A stretch of DNA of 42,124 bases, taken from IMG/VR virus record IMGVR_UViG_3300042302_000211, positions 1-42,124 of that record, one strand, 5' to 3'. Of the stretch, positions 29,113 to 37,932 are shown in pieces. This stretch comes from a virus. The translations under genes were made by a program, and so were the position numbers. The stretch's first letter is position 1, and each line of letters begins with the position of its first letter. The notes under the pieces were generated by a model. It ran no database searches. It was not told where the DNA came from and saw only the letters and a program-made list of their open reading frames with translations.

Positions 29113-31637
29113 GCAGCCAATAGCCCTTTTCTAGGTTTAATTTTAGCCCGTTTTTTACGATCTATAGCCATTAATCCCCCTGCTCTATTACCAGTAGGAG
29201 CCGCATCAGCTGCAACAACAGGTGCTGGCGCTGAAGCAGAAGCAGGTCTTGCCGCATCAGAAATTGGAGTACCTAAAACTAAATTATTTACAGGTGGTGG
29301 TCTGTATGTATATGGATTTGTTACAGCAGTAGCTGGATTAACAAAATTAGCTGGCGGTGGTCCATATTGATCCATCATTTGACCGTACAAGAACTCCAAG
29401 CCAGCATTGGAATAAGGATCACGCACCGAATCTGGCAAATTGGTAGTGCGCCGACCTAAAGTTGGATATGTGGGTTGATAAGGTCCTGCACGGTTTAAAG
29501 TGTTTAGTAAGCTAGCTTGTTTCTGTGCTAAGTTTTCTGGTGTCACCACATTTGGTGTGCGGTCACGAGTATCAACACCTTGGTAGTTAGCATAATTAAA
29601 TGGCACAGTTAAGCCAGCAGCTCTATATGCGTCGCTTAACACTTGGTTGCTTTGGTAGTATCCAGGATCTTGCCTTGACAATACCCCTTGGCGCCCCGCT
29701 GCTTCTGCTTCTGCTCTAGCTATATTTGCATCTTCGCCAATTTGCTGACCATAAAGGTTATCAACAATTACCCGTGCTTGTGGTGTTGCAAGTATTGCTC
29801 TTGTTTCAGCTGCGGTTTTATTAACGCCGTTTACTGGCGCTAAACTGCTTTTTATGTTGTTGTACGCTGCATCGCTCAACGTTCCATTATCACGAGCAGT
29901 CTTAATAGCTGCCTCTATATGAGGCTCATTTATTATATCTACGCCTGGATTTGCTGTGTAAACGCCATCTATAAACTTACTTACAACGGCTTGACGAGTT
30001 GCTGGAGTTGTAAATTGAACTCTTCTGCCGTCTATCATTGACACGTTTTCTGCATCATCTGCTACGTCATAAATACTTTTATCCGAGTAATAACCAGCAA
30101 AAGGATCTGATTCTAATGCGGCAAGATCCAAGTTTTCAAACTTTTTGCCAATCGGAATATTTTGTTCTGTTCGTTCTTTTGCAGCAGCTTGGGTAATACG
30201 ATCTGCAAGTTGGCTTGCCGTAAGTCCTTCTTTTTGTGCTACAGAGAACCAATATTGCTGACCTGCTGGCTCTGGGTTTCTGCCCAACACTTGTCTGTAT
30301 ACAGAGGCAATGCCTTGTCTATCTAAATTTTGACCCTCTACCGCTTGAGCAATACCTTTAGAAACATCAGCTACAGATTGTCCGCCTGCTATAGCATTAC
30401 CGTAAAAATCTCTAGCTGTCTGTTCAGCTTCACGACCAAATTGTTGTTGGAAAATTTGATTAACTTGATTACCTCTAGCTTCTGGAGACGCTGCCATACT
30501 TGCACGAATTTGCTCGATTGGTGTGCCAGTAGCTAACAGATTTGAATAATACGCTAAACCAGCTGCATCTGGTTTACGACCTAAAACAGAATCGTACAAA
30601 GCAGCAACTTCACCACCATCAGCATATCCAACCATCCCACCACTAGCGTATCCAGCTATACCGCCAGATGCTTTTTTTACAGGTAAATACTTTTCAGCAT
30701 TAACTTCTGGGGCTTGTTTCTTTTTACCAGTGCGGGCTTGGCGTATCTTGTCCATCATGCTGTATAAGCGTTTTGCACCAGCATCGGTAGAGCCGTTGCC
30801 TAAATGCGACACCACATCAGCTGGAACTACAAACTCCCCATCAGCAAGGCGGGCGGGTTGTTTCCCACCGATAACGCCAGGAATAGAATCAGACATACCA
30901 TCACCAGGACCTTTAAGCATTCTGCCGCCATCTGAGTACCCTCCTAAACTAGCAATGCCTCCACCAGCCATGTCCATGCCAGCTTCATCATCGTATGAAT
31001 TCATTACACCGCCTGCTGCTGCGTAACTTGGGCGATAGTATGGATTGGGTCTTGGAGCCTCGTACGCTTTATAGTTAGGGCTTAATCTATAGCCTTTTAA
31101 ACGTTTATCGTATTCATCTTCTTGATAACCACCACCAGCGGATGAACGGTTTTGACTTCCTAATAACGACAAAGCTGTTGTTCCAGCAAGACCATAACCA
31201 AGTTTTTGTGCACCAGTTAATCCAGTAGCGGTGCTTGTGACTGGAGGTGTAAAGGTCATGCTTGATGGTAATACGGTATTTGCTGCTAATCCTGTATTTG
31301 CTGCTGGAACCATACCAGCAACGGGTGATGCTTCAGCAAGAGCCAAGGCTTCTAAATTTAATGCTGCTGCTGGAGCTGCCGTTGCTGCTGCCCCCGCTGG
31401 AGCTAATGGAGCTAATGGAGCTACTGCGGTTGCTGGAGCTGCTGGTAAAATAGCAGCACCAGTGCCACCAATAAGACCGCCAGTAAGCATACTGTTTAAA
31501 ATATCGCCTTTACCAGTTACGGCACTGTATAAACCACCTACACCAGCGCCAATTAAAGCTCCACCACCAATAGTGGCTGCTAAACCAGTTAGTCCTACGG
31601 TTCCACCGACTGTAGCTGCTATCGTGACGAATGCCAT
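29109..31637 (-). CDS. Virion-type protein with glycine-zipper N-terminus and DUF4214 repeats
   Basis: An 842-residue protein. Residues 1-75 are Gly/Ala-rich and hydrophobic (TVGGTVGLTGLAATIGGGAL; GAGVGGLYSA), as in membrane-penetrating or ejection proteins. An Ala/Pro linker follows. Around 240-300 is GPGDGMSDSIPGVIGG, then DGEFVVPADVVSHLGNGSTD, a cassette I recall from many phage virion proteins. Three DUF4214-like repeats follow at about 343-485: LYDSVLGRKPDAAGLAYY, IFQQQFGREAEQTARDFY and VYRQVLGRNPEPAGQQYW. DUF4214 is usual in surface/allergen-like bacterial proteins. The C-terminus is basic (MAIDRKKRAKIKPRKG). Likely an internal/ejection or tail-tip protein; exact place unknown. Confidence 0.7.
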   Translation of the reverse strand: MAFVTIAATVGGTVGLTGLAATIGGGALIGAGVGGLYSAVTGKGDILNSMLTGGLIGGTGAAILPAAPATAVAPLAPLAPAGAAATAAPAAALNLEALALAEASPVAGMVPAANTGLAANTVLPSSMTFTPPVTSTATGLTGAQKLGYGLAGTTALSLLGSQNRSSAGGGYQEDEYDKRLKGYRLSPNYKAYEAPRPNPYYRPSYAAAGGVMNSYDDEAGMDMAGGGIASLGGYSDGGRMLKGPGDGMSDSIPGVIGGKQPARLADGEFVVPADVVSHLGNGSTDAGAKRLYSMMDKIRQARTGKKKQAPEVNAEKYLPVKKASGGIAGYASGGMVGYADGGEVAALYDSVLGRKPDAAGLAYYSNLLATGTPIEQIRASMAASPEARGNQVNQIFQQQFGREAEQTARDFYGNAIAGGQSVADVSKGIAQAVEGQNLDRQGIASVYRQVLGRNPEPAGQQYWFSVAQKEGLTASQLADRITQAAAKERTEQNIPIGKKFENLDLAALESDPFAGYYSDKSIYDVADDAENVSMIDGRRVQFTTPATRQAVVSKFIDGVYTANPGVDIINEPHIEAAIKTARDNGTLSDAAYNNIKSSLAPVNGVNKTAAETRAILATPQARVIVDNLYGQQIGEDANIARAEAEAAGRQGVLSRQDPGYYQSNQVLSDAYRAAGLTVPFNYANYQGVDTRDRTPNVVTPENLAQKQASLLNTLNRAGPYQPTYPTLGRRTTNLPDSVRDPYSNAGLEFLYGQMMDQYGPPPANFVNPATAVTNPYTYRPPPVNNLVLGTPISDAARPASASAPAPVVAADAAPTGNRAGGLMAIDRKKRAKIKPRKGLLAA

Positions 31638-31638
31638 A

Positions 31639-32058
31639 TTAGTTCCCTTCCAGCAAGAAGTCTTTTGAGTTGTCTACGCACATATTTTCTAGTTTTTCTA
31701 TGTCGGTCTCTGGTGTTGAGTAAATGTTTTGAAATACAACTGTTTCAATAATATAAGCAATTTTACGCCCAGGCTTAGCCATAAAGGTTGTTGGTGCAAC
31801 TAATTCTTTCTTATTACCCTGCTCGTCCATGACGATCATACGTCCTGAAACCATATTACAAAGATGCTCCATGCGGTGATGTTTGCCAATAATCAAAGCA
31901 CCTGTTGGCATAGTTACTTCTTTAATGTAGAGGTTAGGTCCAAAGTGATGTTTTTCTTCGCATTTAATCTGTGGCTGCGCTTTGGCTGTCTGATATAAAT
32001 TACCGATCTTCGCCTCTAAAAGAGATGCGGTTCTAGGCTTTATTGCAACAACGCTCAT
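31639..32058 (-). CDS. Cupin-fold phage protein
   Basis: A 139-residue protein with a cupin-like core: KEVTMPTGALIIGKHHRMEH (His60, His61, Glu64, His65), then LCNMVSGRMIVMDEQGNKKE and a FMAKPGRKIAYIIETVVFQN strand pair. This is the double-stranded beta-helix pattern with a potential metal site. Small cupin proteins of this type occur in virion gene clusters of environmental phages, with unknown role. It overlaps the upstream gene by four bases. Confidence 0.7.
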   Translation of the reverse strand: MSVVAIKPRTASLLEAKIGNLYQTAKAQPQIKCEEKHHFGPNLYIKEVTMPTGALIIGKHHRMEHLCNMVSGRMIVMDEQGNKKELVAPTTFMAKPGRKIAYIIETVVFQNIYSTPETDIEKLENMCVDNSKDFLLEGN

Positions 32059-32579
32059 ATCTGTGCCTTGAACTTGTACTTTGGGTTATCTGACTTTTCA
32101 ATGCGAGCGCCTAGTTTTTGAAAAACTTCCACCGTAATTGGGGCTGGAATTGTGTCATAAACCGTATTAATGCCTTTATTTTTTAAATACTTATAGAAGT
32201 AGCGCATGTCATTTGCTAGATCTCTCATTGTTCCAACGGTAAAAAAATGAATTTGAGCTGTGCTTTTGCCAAGGTCTTTCATACCCATTACCGAACTTTC
32301 AAATGGAATAAGTTGTAATCCATTAGCAATCTCTTTTTTAACCCCAGCTAACGATTGTTCTACTGGTAAACCTTTATTTTTAAAGTAATTAGCAATTACT
32401 TTCATTATTTGAATTTGTTCAATTTTACTATTTGCATCTGCTAGGCCACCTTTTGCCATGGCTTGCGCAGCTGGCGCTTCCGCAAATGACATTGGGACTC
32501 CCTGTGGGGCATCCATAGGCTTAGCAAGGCTTTGTGCCTGATATGTGGATGTATCTATTAGACTGTCAAAAAAACCCAT
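32055..32579 (-). CDS. Virion-cluster protein, GNAT-like C-terminus
   Basis: A 174-residue protein. The N-terminal 50 residues are disordered and carry AMAKGGLADANSKI, a Gly motif similar to those of the two large proteins nearby. The rest (VANYFKNKGLPVEQSL-type helices, IHFFTVGTMRDLANDMRYFY, then a final GARIEKSDNPKYKF) resembles a GNAT-like fold of a kind seen in phage structural clusters. No catalytic residues assigned. Function unknown. Confidence 0.6.
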   Translation of the reverse strand: MGFFDSLIDTSTYQAQSLAKPMDAPQGVPMSFAEAPAAQAMAKGGLADANSKIEQIQIMKVIANYFKNKGLPVEQSLAGVKKEIANGLQLIPFESSVMGMKDLGKSTAQIHFFTVGTMRDLANDMRYFYKYLKNKGINTVYDTIPAPITVEVFQKLGARIEKSDNPKYKFKAQI

Positions 32580-32589
32580 AGAACCCTCA

Positions 32590-32889
32590 TTATAAAATTG
32601 TCACCGTTACCGTTCCTACACTAGCTGTGGCTGATACTCCAAATACATAAGAAATATTGGGTACAACAATCTTTAAGTCCTCGCCAATTTGAAATACAGT
32701 TCCGTCTGGCAAATTGTACCCTGATGTTGGTAGATTTAATAGCCGTAAGCCGTCTAGTTGTAGGGCAGCATTGGAGTCGCTTTGAGAAAAATAGAGCCTT
32801 AATGCACCAATCAACTGCGCCATATGCTGTTGATCGTATTCTGTTGGGGCCAGAGGTAAAGCTGGTGCCCGAAACCGTTGCATTCCCAT
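32590..32889 (-). CDS. Small virion-cluster protein
   Basis: A 99-residue protein with N-terminal [20 protein letters not shown] and a C-terminal beta-rich part (YNLPDGTVFQIGEDLKIVVP, then FGVSATASVGTVTVTIL) typical of small capsid- or tail-decorating folds. The alternative frame 32621-32914 on the same strand has an erratic composition and is rejected. It lies within a tight virion cluster, ending two bases from the start of the next downstream gene and abutting the 681-residue gene upstream. Function unknown. Confidence 0.6.
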   Translation of the reverse strand: MGMQRFRAPALPLAPTEYDQQHMAQLIGALRLYFSQSDSNAALQLDGLRLLNLPTSGYNLPDGTVFQIGEDLKIVVPNISYVFGVSATASVGTVTVTIL

Positions 32890-34934
32890 TATCTACGTCC
32901 ATCAGGTCTGCCATCTAAACGAGGACTACCTAGTTGCCACTGCACGTCTAAAGCCGTAGATTCAATCTGAAGAGCCATCTGTCTAGCCCTAGCCCGCATA
33001 AAGATCTGTTCGGTATATATGTCTACGGAAGTCTCAATAACTTGTTGGGAGTCTATGTTGGAATATGCACTTCCAGGGAAGTTTCGTGGTTTTATGTACA
33101 TTGTGACCGCAGGTAAAGCGGCAGTTGACCCTGCAAAGTTCATGTCAGGGATAATCCGCTTGGTCAAAATAAACTGATCCCCGTCTACAAGATCTGCGTC
33201 TGAAGACGCTATATAGGAGGTCATCGGTAGAATATTGTCGTTTAAACCTTGCTCGTGGTTATATATAACGCTGTCAGCAGTCATGCTAGTCTGTACTACA
33301 AGCTGGGAGATATTGAGGGTATAAGTACCTGTTCCGCCTGTACCAGTGCCTAGTGCCGTTATTACGGTACCCGTAGCCACGCCTGTACCTTCAATGACGC
33401 TGCCAACTTGCAAGATACCCGCAGAAAGAGCTGATACCGTTAGAGTCGTGCCAGAGACAGACCCTGTAAAGTAAGTGGCTGTAAGGGCTTGAGGGTATTC
33501 TCTAAGTGATGAATCTGACCACGCTGTGCGGTCAATCGTGCCGTAGTACCAGATCTTTTCTAGGTGGTTATATATGACATAAGCATTATTGACGTTGCTA
33601 TTTGCCGTTGGGTAGAACCACCAGACTTCGTTCCAACCCTCATTAGTTCCAGAAATAATCTGATCGGCTTGATTGTAGTTTAGGTTCTGAAAGACGTGAT
33701 TTCTGATTGAACAAGGCAGAGTTTCTACCCGACCGCCATAGGCATAGAACTTATCATGCCCAAACCAGTACGCCGTATTGTTAACCGTAACGACCGCACG
33801 GGGGCTAAGAATTGATATGTTGTCCGCAAGTTCTTGGAGTCCAAATACATCCGTTGTTCCTAAAAACTGCAGCGAATTGAGCGTACCTTCAGTAAATACA
33901 AGGATCTCTTGGCGAGTTGCTATGGCGCAAACAATAGCCGAACCACGGGAAACACGCAAGAAACCAGCTGAATTGGTAACTAAAGGAGTCCAAACATTAG
34001 GCTGGTCTTGGGTAGCAAAACGGATTAATAAAGGGTCTGCCGTTCCTCCGCCAAAAGGGGTACAGCCAAACGCTATCAAATGTTTATCGTTCTGAGAGAC
34101 TAAAACCTGCATTGCCTTGTCTGGCACGTCAGCTGGAGCTACACCTTCTATAGTTGTAGCAGAAAGAAGAGTAGCACTATTAGCAACACCGCCTGAGTAT
34201 TTCCAATAATAAATAGCTCCATTACGGATATTAGCTACAAGATCATCATCAAAGTTCTGTAAGAACCAGTCTTGCTGAGCAGCAAACACGGGAGCGGCTG
34301 CGCCTAATCCCCAACCAACAGTACCCCATGTTCCTGCACCCCACCCGTAACCCGCAACGGCAATATCGTTTCCTACGTTAATTTGAAACTTGGCTGTAAT
34401 TCCTGTTCCCCCGCCAGCGCCAGAGGATGAGGCTGCTGTAGCAACCGTAATAGTAAAAGAATTAGCGTCTATATAAGTAATAATAAATTCAGTATTAAGG
34501 TTTGGTGCGGTAATACCGTTAAATGCTGTTGCGCCAGAAAAGATTACATAATCTCCATCTGCACCGCCGTGTGCGTTGATTGTTACGGTTACGGTTTTAG
34601 ACCCATTTACGGTAGTAAAGCAGTTGTTGGTTGCAGAAGAAACAAAAGTAGCCCGTATCGGCGTGATGTCGTACAGGGTCTGTCCAGCCTCAATATATAG
34701 TTTCTTAGACGTTCCAAGAGCTAGGTAGTTATCCGAAGCCGTGGTTATCCAATTAAACATCTGGCGACAAACGCCTACAACCGTAAACAGACCATAACGC
34801 AGCCAGCCGCCCATTTTTTGTGGATAGCCAGAACGAAACCGTACCTTGTCGCACTCAAACCAACCACCCTCAGAGCTATAGTTAGTTTGATCTCTATTAA
34901 GTCCAGGTCTAAACTGAAGTTTTTGCAGTGGCAT
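32889..34934 (-). CDS. Large virion structural protein (podovirus stabilisation/tail type)
   Basis: A 681-residue protein starting [20 protein letters not shown], then [20 protein letters not shown], an opening I associate with podovirus-like tail or packaged-DNA stabilisation proteins in environmental phages. The body is beta-rich with many Gly/Thr repeats ([20 protein letters not shown]-like) and aromatic strands, suggesting a propeller or tail-tube-associated protein. Overlaps the small downstream gene by one base. The P22 gp10-like role is a guess from the family; the structural class is more certain. Confidence 0.65.
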   Translation of the reverse strand: MPLQKLQFRPGLNRDQTNYSSEGGWFECDKVRFRSGYPQKMGGWLRYGLFTVVGVCRQMFNWITTASDNYLALGTSKKLYIEAGQTLYDITPIRATFVSSATNNCFTTVNGSKTVTVTINAHGGADGDYVIFSGATAFNGITAPNLNTEFIITYIDANSFTITVATAASSSGAGGGTGITAKFQINVGNDIAVAGYGWGAGTWGTVGWGLGAAAPVFAAQQDWFLQNFDDDLVANIRNGAIYYWKYSGGVANSATLLSATTIEGVAPADVPDKAMQVLVSQNDKHLIAFGCTPFGGGTADPLLIRFATQDQPNVWTPLVTNSAGFLRVSRGSAIVCAIATRQEILVFTEGTLNSLQFLGTTDVFGLQELADNISILSPRAVVTVNNTAYWFGHDKFYAYGGRVETLPCSIRNHVFQNLNYNQADQIISGTNEGWNEVWWFYPTANSNVNNAYVIYNHLEKIWYYGTIDRTAWSDSSLREYPQALTATYFTGSVSGTTLTVSALSAGILQVGSVIEGTGVATGTVITALGTGTGGTGTYTLNISQLVVQTSMTADSVIYNHEQGLNDNILPMTSYIASSDADLVDGDQFILTKRIIPDMNFAGSTAALPAVTMYIKPRNFPGSAYSNIDSQQVIETSVDIYTEQIFMRARARQMALQIESTALDVQWQLGSPRLDGRPDGRR

Positions 34935-34936
34935 TT

Positions 34937-35524
34937 TTAAACCTCAAACCTATTAAGTTTTGATCTGTTTTGCACCATTGGTATTACTTGTAGATTATAT
35001 GGAGTATGTAACCCTGATATGGTTTTACCCTGCAACGGTAATACATGATCTACTTCCCAAGGAAATCCAAGCAACTTAGTACGCAAAACTGCTAATTCAT
35101 AAGCTTCTTCCATCATCCAATAATCTACGTCAGTAAGCCATGCTGGTGTGCGTTGTAATTTAGCAGCCTGTCGTTTGCGGGTTTTTGCATTGACTTTGTG
35201 TTTGTTTATTTTGATATATTCTTTAAAATAGTTTGGGTTATCAATACGATATTTTTCTCGGTAAGCAATTTGCTGTTCATTATTTTTAATGTGCCATTCT
35301 TTCATGTATTCTTTTCTTTGAACGACTGTTTGCGCACGGTATTCTTTTTTGTAAACTAATTCCCTTTGCTTAAATTCTGGATCGCTTCTATTTTTCTTTT
35401 TGCGTGCTATGTTGTCAATTTTGTGGCAAACAATACAAAACGAGTTATATCCATCTTTTGTACGTGTATTAACGTAAAAATCAGAATAGACTTTAGTCGT
35501 TTTACATTTGACGCACAGTTTCAT
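34937..35524 (-). CDS. HNH homing endonuclease, free-standing
   Basis: A 195-residue, Lys/Arg-rich protein with an N-terminal treble-clef-like zinc finger (Cys4/Cys7 with Cys30/Cys33) and a basic helical linker (about 40-130). A C-terminal HNH core follows: [13 protein letters not shown] (D159, H160) and PYNLQVIP (N177). This is the layout of mobile HNH endonucleases that lie between phage genes. It separates the 681-residue virion gene from the lysis genes without disrupting either frame, three bases from one and 11 from the other. Lower G+C than its neighbours supports insertion. Target unknown. Confidence 0.85.
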   Translation of the reverse strand: MKLCVKCKTTKVYSDFYVNTRTKDGYNSFCIVCHKIDNIARKKKNRSDPEFKQRELVYKKEYRAQTVVQRKEYMKEWHIKNNEQQIAYREKYRIDNPNYFKEYIKINKHKVNAKTRKRQAAKLQRTPAWLTDVDYWMMEEAYELAVLRTKLLGFPWEVDHVLPLQGKTISGLHTPYNLQVIPMVQNRSKLNRFEV

Positions 35525-35535
35525 ACGGGTTTACC

Positions 35536-36012
35536 CTAAGATAAAAATAATGCTCGTTCATCGTTTCTGCGAGTAACTAAGCCTTTCAGTACTTTACCCC
35601 CAGCGAGCGTATATTTCAAGAACTCTTCTGCCGCTTCTTCCATCTCGCCCCGAAGAACCTTTTGACGGAGGGTTGAGCGCTGTAATGCTCCCAGACCAAT
35701 ATTGAAGCTAAAAGATACAAGAGCATCGAACTGACCTTGAGTGAGCTTAACGGGACAGTAGCGTTCAACACCTCGCTCAAAGCGATTAAGATCGTCTCTA
35801 AGAATTCCATCTACTTCCTCCATTGAAAAGGTACGGTCATCTTTATATTCCAGTGGGTAGGCGTCTCGCTCATCTATTTTTAAAGCACCTTGCCGTGGGT
35901 AAAGTACATGCCCGACACCAATCGTCCACAATTTTGCGGGACAGCGATATGGACGCTGTCTATAACCCTCATGGTGTTTTACCATTTTGATAGCTTTATC
36001 ACTTATTTTCAT
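35536..36012 (-). CDS. GH24-type endolysin (lysozyme)
   Basis: A 158-residue muramidase of the T4/P22/lambda-R21 class. Seen: VKHHEGYRQRPYRCPAKLWT with catalytic Glu15 and Thr30, then GVGH, and a C-terminal helical lobe (ALVSFSFNIGLGALQRSTLR, then LKGLVTRRNDERALFL). The position usually Asp in the Glu-Asp-Thr triad is Cys24 here (YRCP); other phage lysozymes with this YRCP motif exist to my knowledge, so activity is not excluded. No signal peptide or SAR segment, so it depends on the holin. It cleaves peptidoglycan at the end of infection. Overlaps the holin gene by four bases. Confidence 0.9.
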   Translation of the reverse strand: MKISDKAIKMVKHHEGYRQRPYRCPAKLWTIGVGHVLYPRQGALKIDERDAYPLEYKDDRTFSMEEVDGILRDDLNRFERGVERYCPVKLTQGQFDALVSFSFNIGLGALQRSTLRQKVLRGEMEEAAEEFLKYTLAGGKVLKGLVTRRNDERALFLS

Positions 36013-36494
36013 CGTTTAGAAAATGCCTGAGTCCCGAACCAAAAAGCAATAATAGAGGCTAATATCTGCATCTCGTCTGCATCAAATACCATTGGGATAG
36101 CCTCGGCAAACGCTACACCGCTAGACCATGCCCACCAGATAGAGGCTACGTCTACAATGATTAGTAGGAAAACAAACAGGTAGGTTACGACTGGGCGTAC
36201 AGAGGCTCGTAGGTTAATAATCCACTGAGAAGCACCCTTACCAATCTCAATATCGTGGTTGTACATAGCGGTGCGTTCTTGGGCTTGAGTCTCCATCTGG
36301 ACTTGTTCTGTCCTGATCTCTTCGATACGGGCTTGGGCTATATAACCCGCTTCCATCATCTTTAGTTCACGCTCCATCTGCATAGCGGCAAGCTCTATTT
36401 CGTGCTTTTTATCAGCCTTGTCTTGAAAGAAGTCCAGTAGTTTAGGCAGTCCCCCCATGAGGAAGGATAGCGCTGTGGATATTAAGGTAAACAT
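36009..36494 (-). CDS. Holin, 3TM/GTA-type
   Basis: A 161-residue protein: N-terminal hydrophobic helix (LISTALSFLMGGLPKLLDFF), a long charged coiled coil (about 25-90: DKKHEIELAAMQMERELKMM; then RTEQVQMETQAQERTAMYN), then ASVRPVVTYLFVFLLIIVDV and a third hydrophobic helix at the C-terminus (MQILASIIAFWFGTQAFSKR). This is the layout of the 3TM/GTA holin family. It would release the endolysin encoded four bases downstream. It abuts the upstream membrane protein. Good confidence in family. Confidence 0.85.
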   Translation of the reverse strand: MFTLISTALSFLMGGLPKLLDFFQDKADKKHEIELAAMQMERELKMMEAGYIAQARIEEIRTEQVQMETQAQERTAMYNHDIEIGKGASQWIINLRASVRPVVTYLFVFLLIIVDVASIWWAWSSGVAFAEAIPMVFDADEMQILASIIAFWFGTQAFSKR

Positions 36495-37102
36495 TATTTC
36501 TTACTCCTTGATAACATGGTTGCGCCAACATAAAGCATTGATTTAACTTTTTCTAAATCGGCTGGGGGTTTATTCCAACCAACGGTAATTTGACCTACAA
36601 ACCTACTGGGTTCTGGCGGTACACTAATTCTACAACCAAACGTCATGCCTTCTTCAATGTACCAAAGCCCAATTTCTGACTGTGCCGCCTTATAGTCACC
36701 GCAAGGTATATTGCCCGCCATTAAAGCAACTACATCTTGGTTATTTGCTTGATTAGAAGTAAACAACCCAACATCCAGCCCATCATTTGTTTTATCCCGA
36801 CCATTCTTTGTATAAGCTCGATACTGTACTCTAGTGCCAAACAACGGGTTTACTTTAAATATTGTTACGATGGTTGCATCAGTCGTTTTAAACAAATGGG
36901 TTGCTACATCATCTACTCTATCTTCGGCAATACTAGGTAACTTTTGACTCTCTTTATAAGTGCCAACAATTAGTTCCTGATTGTCATAAATAATGTAACC
37001 ACCAAACGCCAACACCGCCATCAAAATAACTGCAAACAGCTTAAATGGGGAGTCTACATACGCCAGTACTTTAGATAGGGCATCGTCTGGTTTTTTAATC
37101 AT
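36494..37102 (-). CDS. Membrane-anchored protein next to the holin
   Basis: A 202-residue protein with one N-terminal membrane helix (FKLFAVILMAVLAFGGYIIY) and a soluble C-terminal domain (about 60-200) with Cys134- and Cys156-type residues (GNIPCGDYKAAQ; EEGMTFGCRIS), ending in SMLYVGATMLSRSKK. The domain pattern (strand, helix, strand, GLWYIEEGM) recalls GAF/PAS-like sensor folds. Position beside the holin suggests a lysis accessory or regulator of lysis timing; no spanin lipobox is seen. Function uncertain. Confidence 0.6.
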   Translation of the reverse strand: MIKKPDDALSKVLAYVDSPFKLFAVILMAVLAFGGYIIYDNQELIVGTYKESQKLPSIAEDRVDDVATHLFKTTDATIVTIFKVNPLFGTRVQYRAYTKNGRDKTNDGLDVGLFTSNQANNQDVVALMAGNIPCGDYKAAQSEIGLWYIEEGMTFGCRISVPPEPSRFVGQITVGWNKPPADLEKVKSMLYVGATMLSRSKK

Positions 37103-37268
37103 TCTTTACTTTGTTTAGTCTGTAAATTATATTTTTAGCCTTTAAAGATGCATCTTCATAATCAATTGCATATATAGTCTCAAACGTTTCTTGCCCATGC
37201 TCATCAATCATATCTATTTGCCAAAATTTACCTAACTTAAATGGTTTTATAGATTTAATTTCAATCAT
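37095..37268 (-). CDS. Small hypothetical protein in the lysis region
   Basis: A 57-residue protein from ATG at 37268, which overlaps the upstream stop as ATGA; the frame continues to 37322, but that part duplicates the upstream gene's end. Sequence MIEIKSIKPFKLGKFWQIDM, then IDEHGQETFETIYAIDYEDA and a helix. The pattern suggests a small beta-beta-alpha protein. It overlaps the next gene by eight bases. Function unknown. Confidence 0.6.
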   Translation of the reverse strand: MIEIKSIKPFKLGKFWQIDMIDEHGQETFETIYAIDYEDASLKAKNIIYRLNKVKND

Positions 37269-37711
37269 CGCCAACGACCCCATGTACATTCGTACGCTAT
37301 CCAAGTTGCAAATATGTAACATAGTGCCATCACGCTTTTCATCACCCGCCTGTCGTATTGCTCTAAATATTTATCTTGGCGTTCTTCCCATTGCTTTCTA
37401 GCCTTAATGCCCTGTATTTCTTCCCAAGCCTTACTGCCGTATTTCTTAGTAATTTCTTCTTTAATATTTTCTTCAGACTGCTTGGCTAACATCAGCCTTT
37501 GAAACTCATCTACCGCCTCAATAATTGTCGTGGTATCAGGACTTACTTCTCTTGAATTCTTTCTTAATGCCGCCCTTTCTTTTGCCGCCTTATCCGCTAC
37601 TGCCAGTACACCATCAATTGCTTTACTAAGTTCTTCAGATGCCTTTACCGACTCATTAAGAGTCTTTGTGACCTGTTTCGTGCCATCTATAATTCCAAAA
37701 GGATCGGGCAT
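37265..37711 (-). CDS. Coiled-coil protein with C-terminal membrane helix
   Basis: A 148-residue protein with an N-terminal DPFGIIDGTKQVTKTLNESV, a long helical/coiled region (about 20-110) and a hydrophobic helix near the C-terminus (VMKSVMALCYIFATWIAYEC). The arrangement resembles tail-anchored spanin-like or holin-accessory proteins in the same gene position in other phages, but no lipobox partner is present. It overlaps the small downstream gene by four bases. Role inferred from topology and neighbours only. Confidence 0.55.
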   Translation of the reverse strand: MPDPFGIIDGTKQVTKTLNESVKASEELSKAIDGVLAVADKAAKERAALRKNSREVSPDTTTIIEAVDEFQRLMLAKQSEENIKEEITKKYGSKAWEEIQGIKARKQWEERQDKYLEQYDRRVMKSVMALCYIFATWIAYECTWGRWR

Positions 37712-37719
37712 GATTCAAT

Positions 37720-37932
37720 TTAAAATACCTCTCCGCCAGCGGCAGGAACAGATGTAGCATGAATTGATATATGCTGTCTAAGGTTTAAAGGCGCTCCACA
37801 GTCTGAGCAGACATCAGCTTGCAGTTCGGACTCATCTAGGTCGTAGCCACAAGCCGAACACACCACTTCTATTTCGTGGTGCGGCTCAATCAGTCCGCTT
37901 TCTAGGGTTCTAGCTTCTATAGTCTGTTTCAT
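37720..37932 (-). CDS. Small zinc-ribbon protein
   Basis: A 70-residue protein with two CxxC pairs, CSACG and CSDCG, 15-20 residues apart, the pattern of a zinc ribbon. The N-terminus is acidic (ESGLIEPHHEIEVV) and the C-terminus is Ala/Gly-rich (SVPAAGGEVF). It overlaps the APS-kinase-like gene upstream by four bases. It may bind nucleic acid or act as a small adaptor; unknown. Confidence 0.65.
   Translation of the reverse strand: MKQTIEARTLESGLIEPHHEIEVVCSACGYDLDESELQADVCSDCGAPLNLRQHISIHATSVPAAGGEVF

Noticed and set aside
31231-31668. Plus-strand Ala/Val/Pro-rich frame of 145 codons
   Set aside because: Mirror of the Ala/Gly-rich N-terminus of the 842-residue minus-strand protein; composition is a by-product.
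32621-32914. Alternative minus-strand frame overlapping the 99-residue virion-cluster gene
   Set aside because: Irregular composition with many Cys/Arg, while the 32590-32889 frame gives a coherent beta-rich protein and fits the gene junctions.
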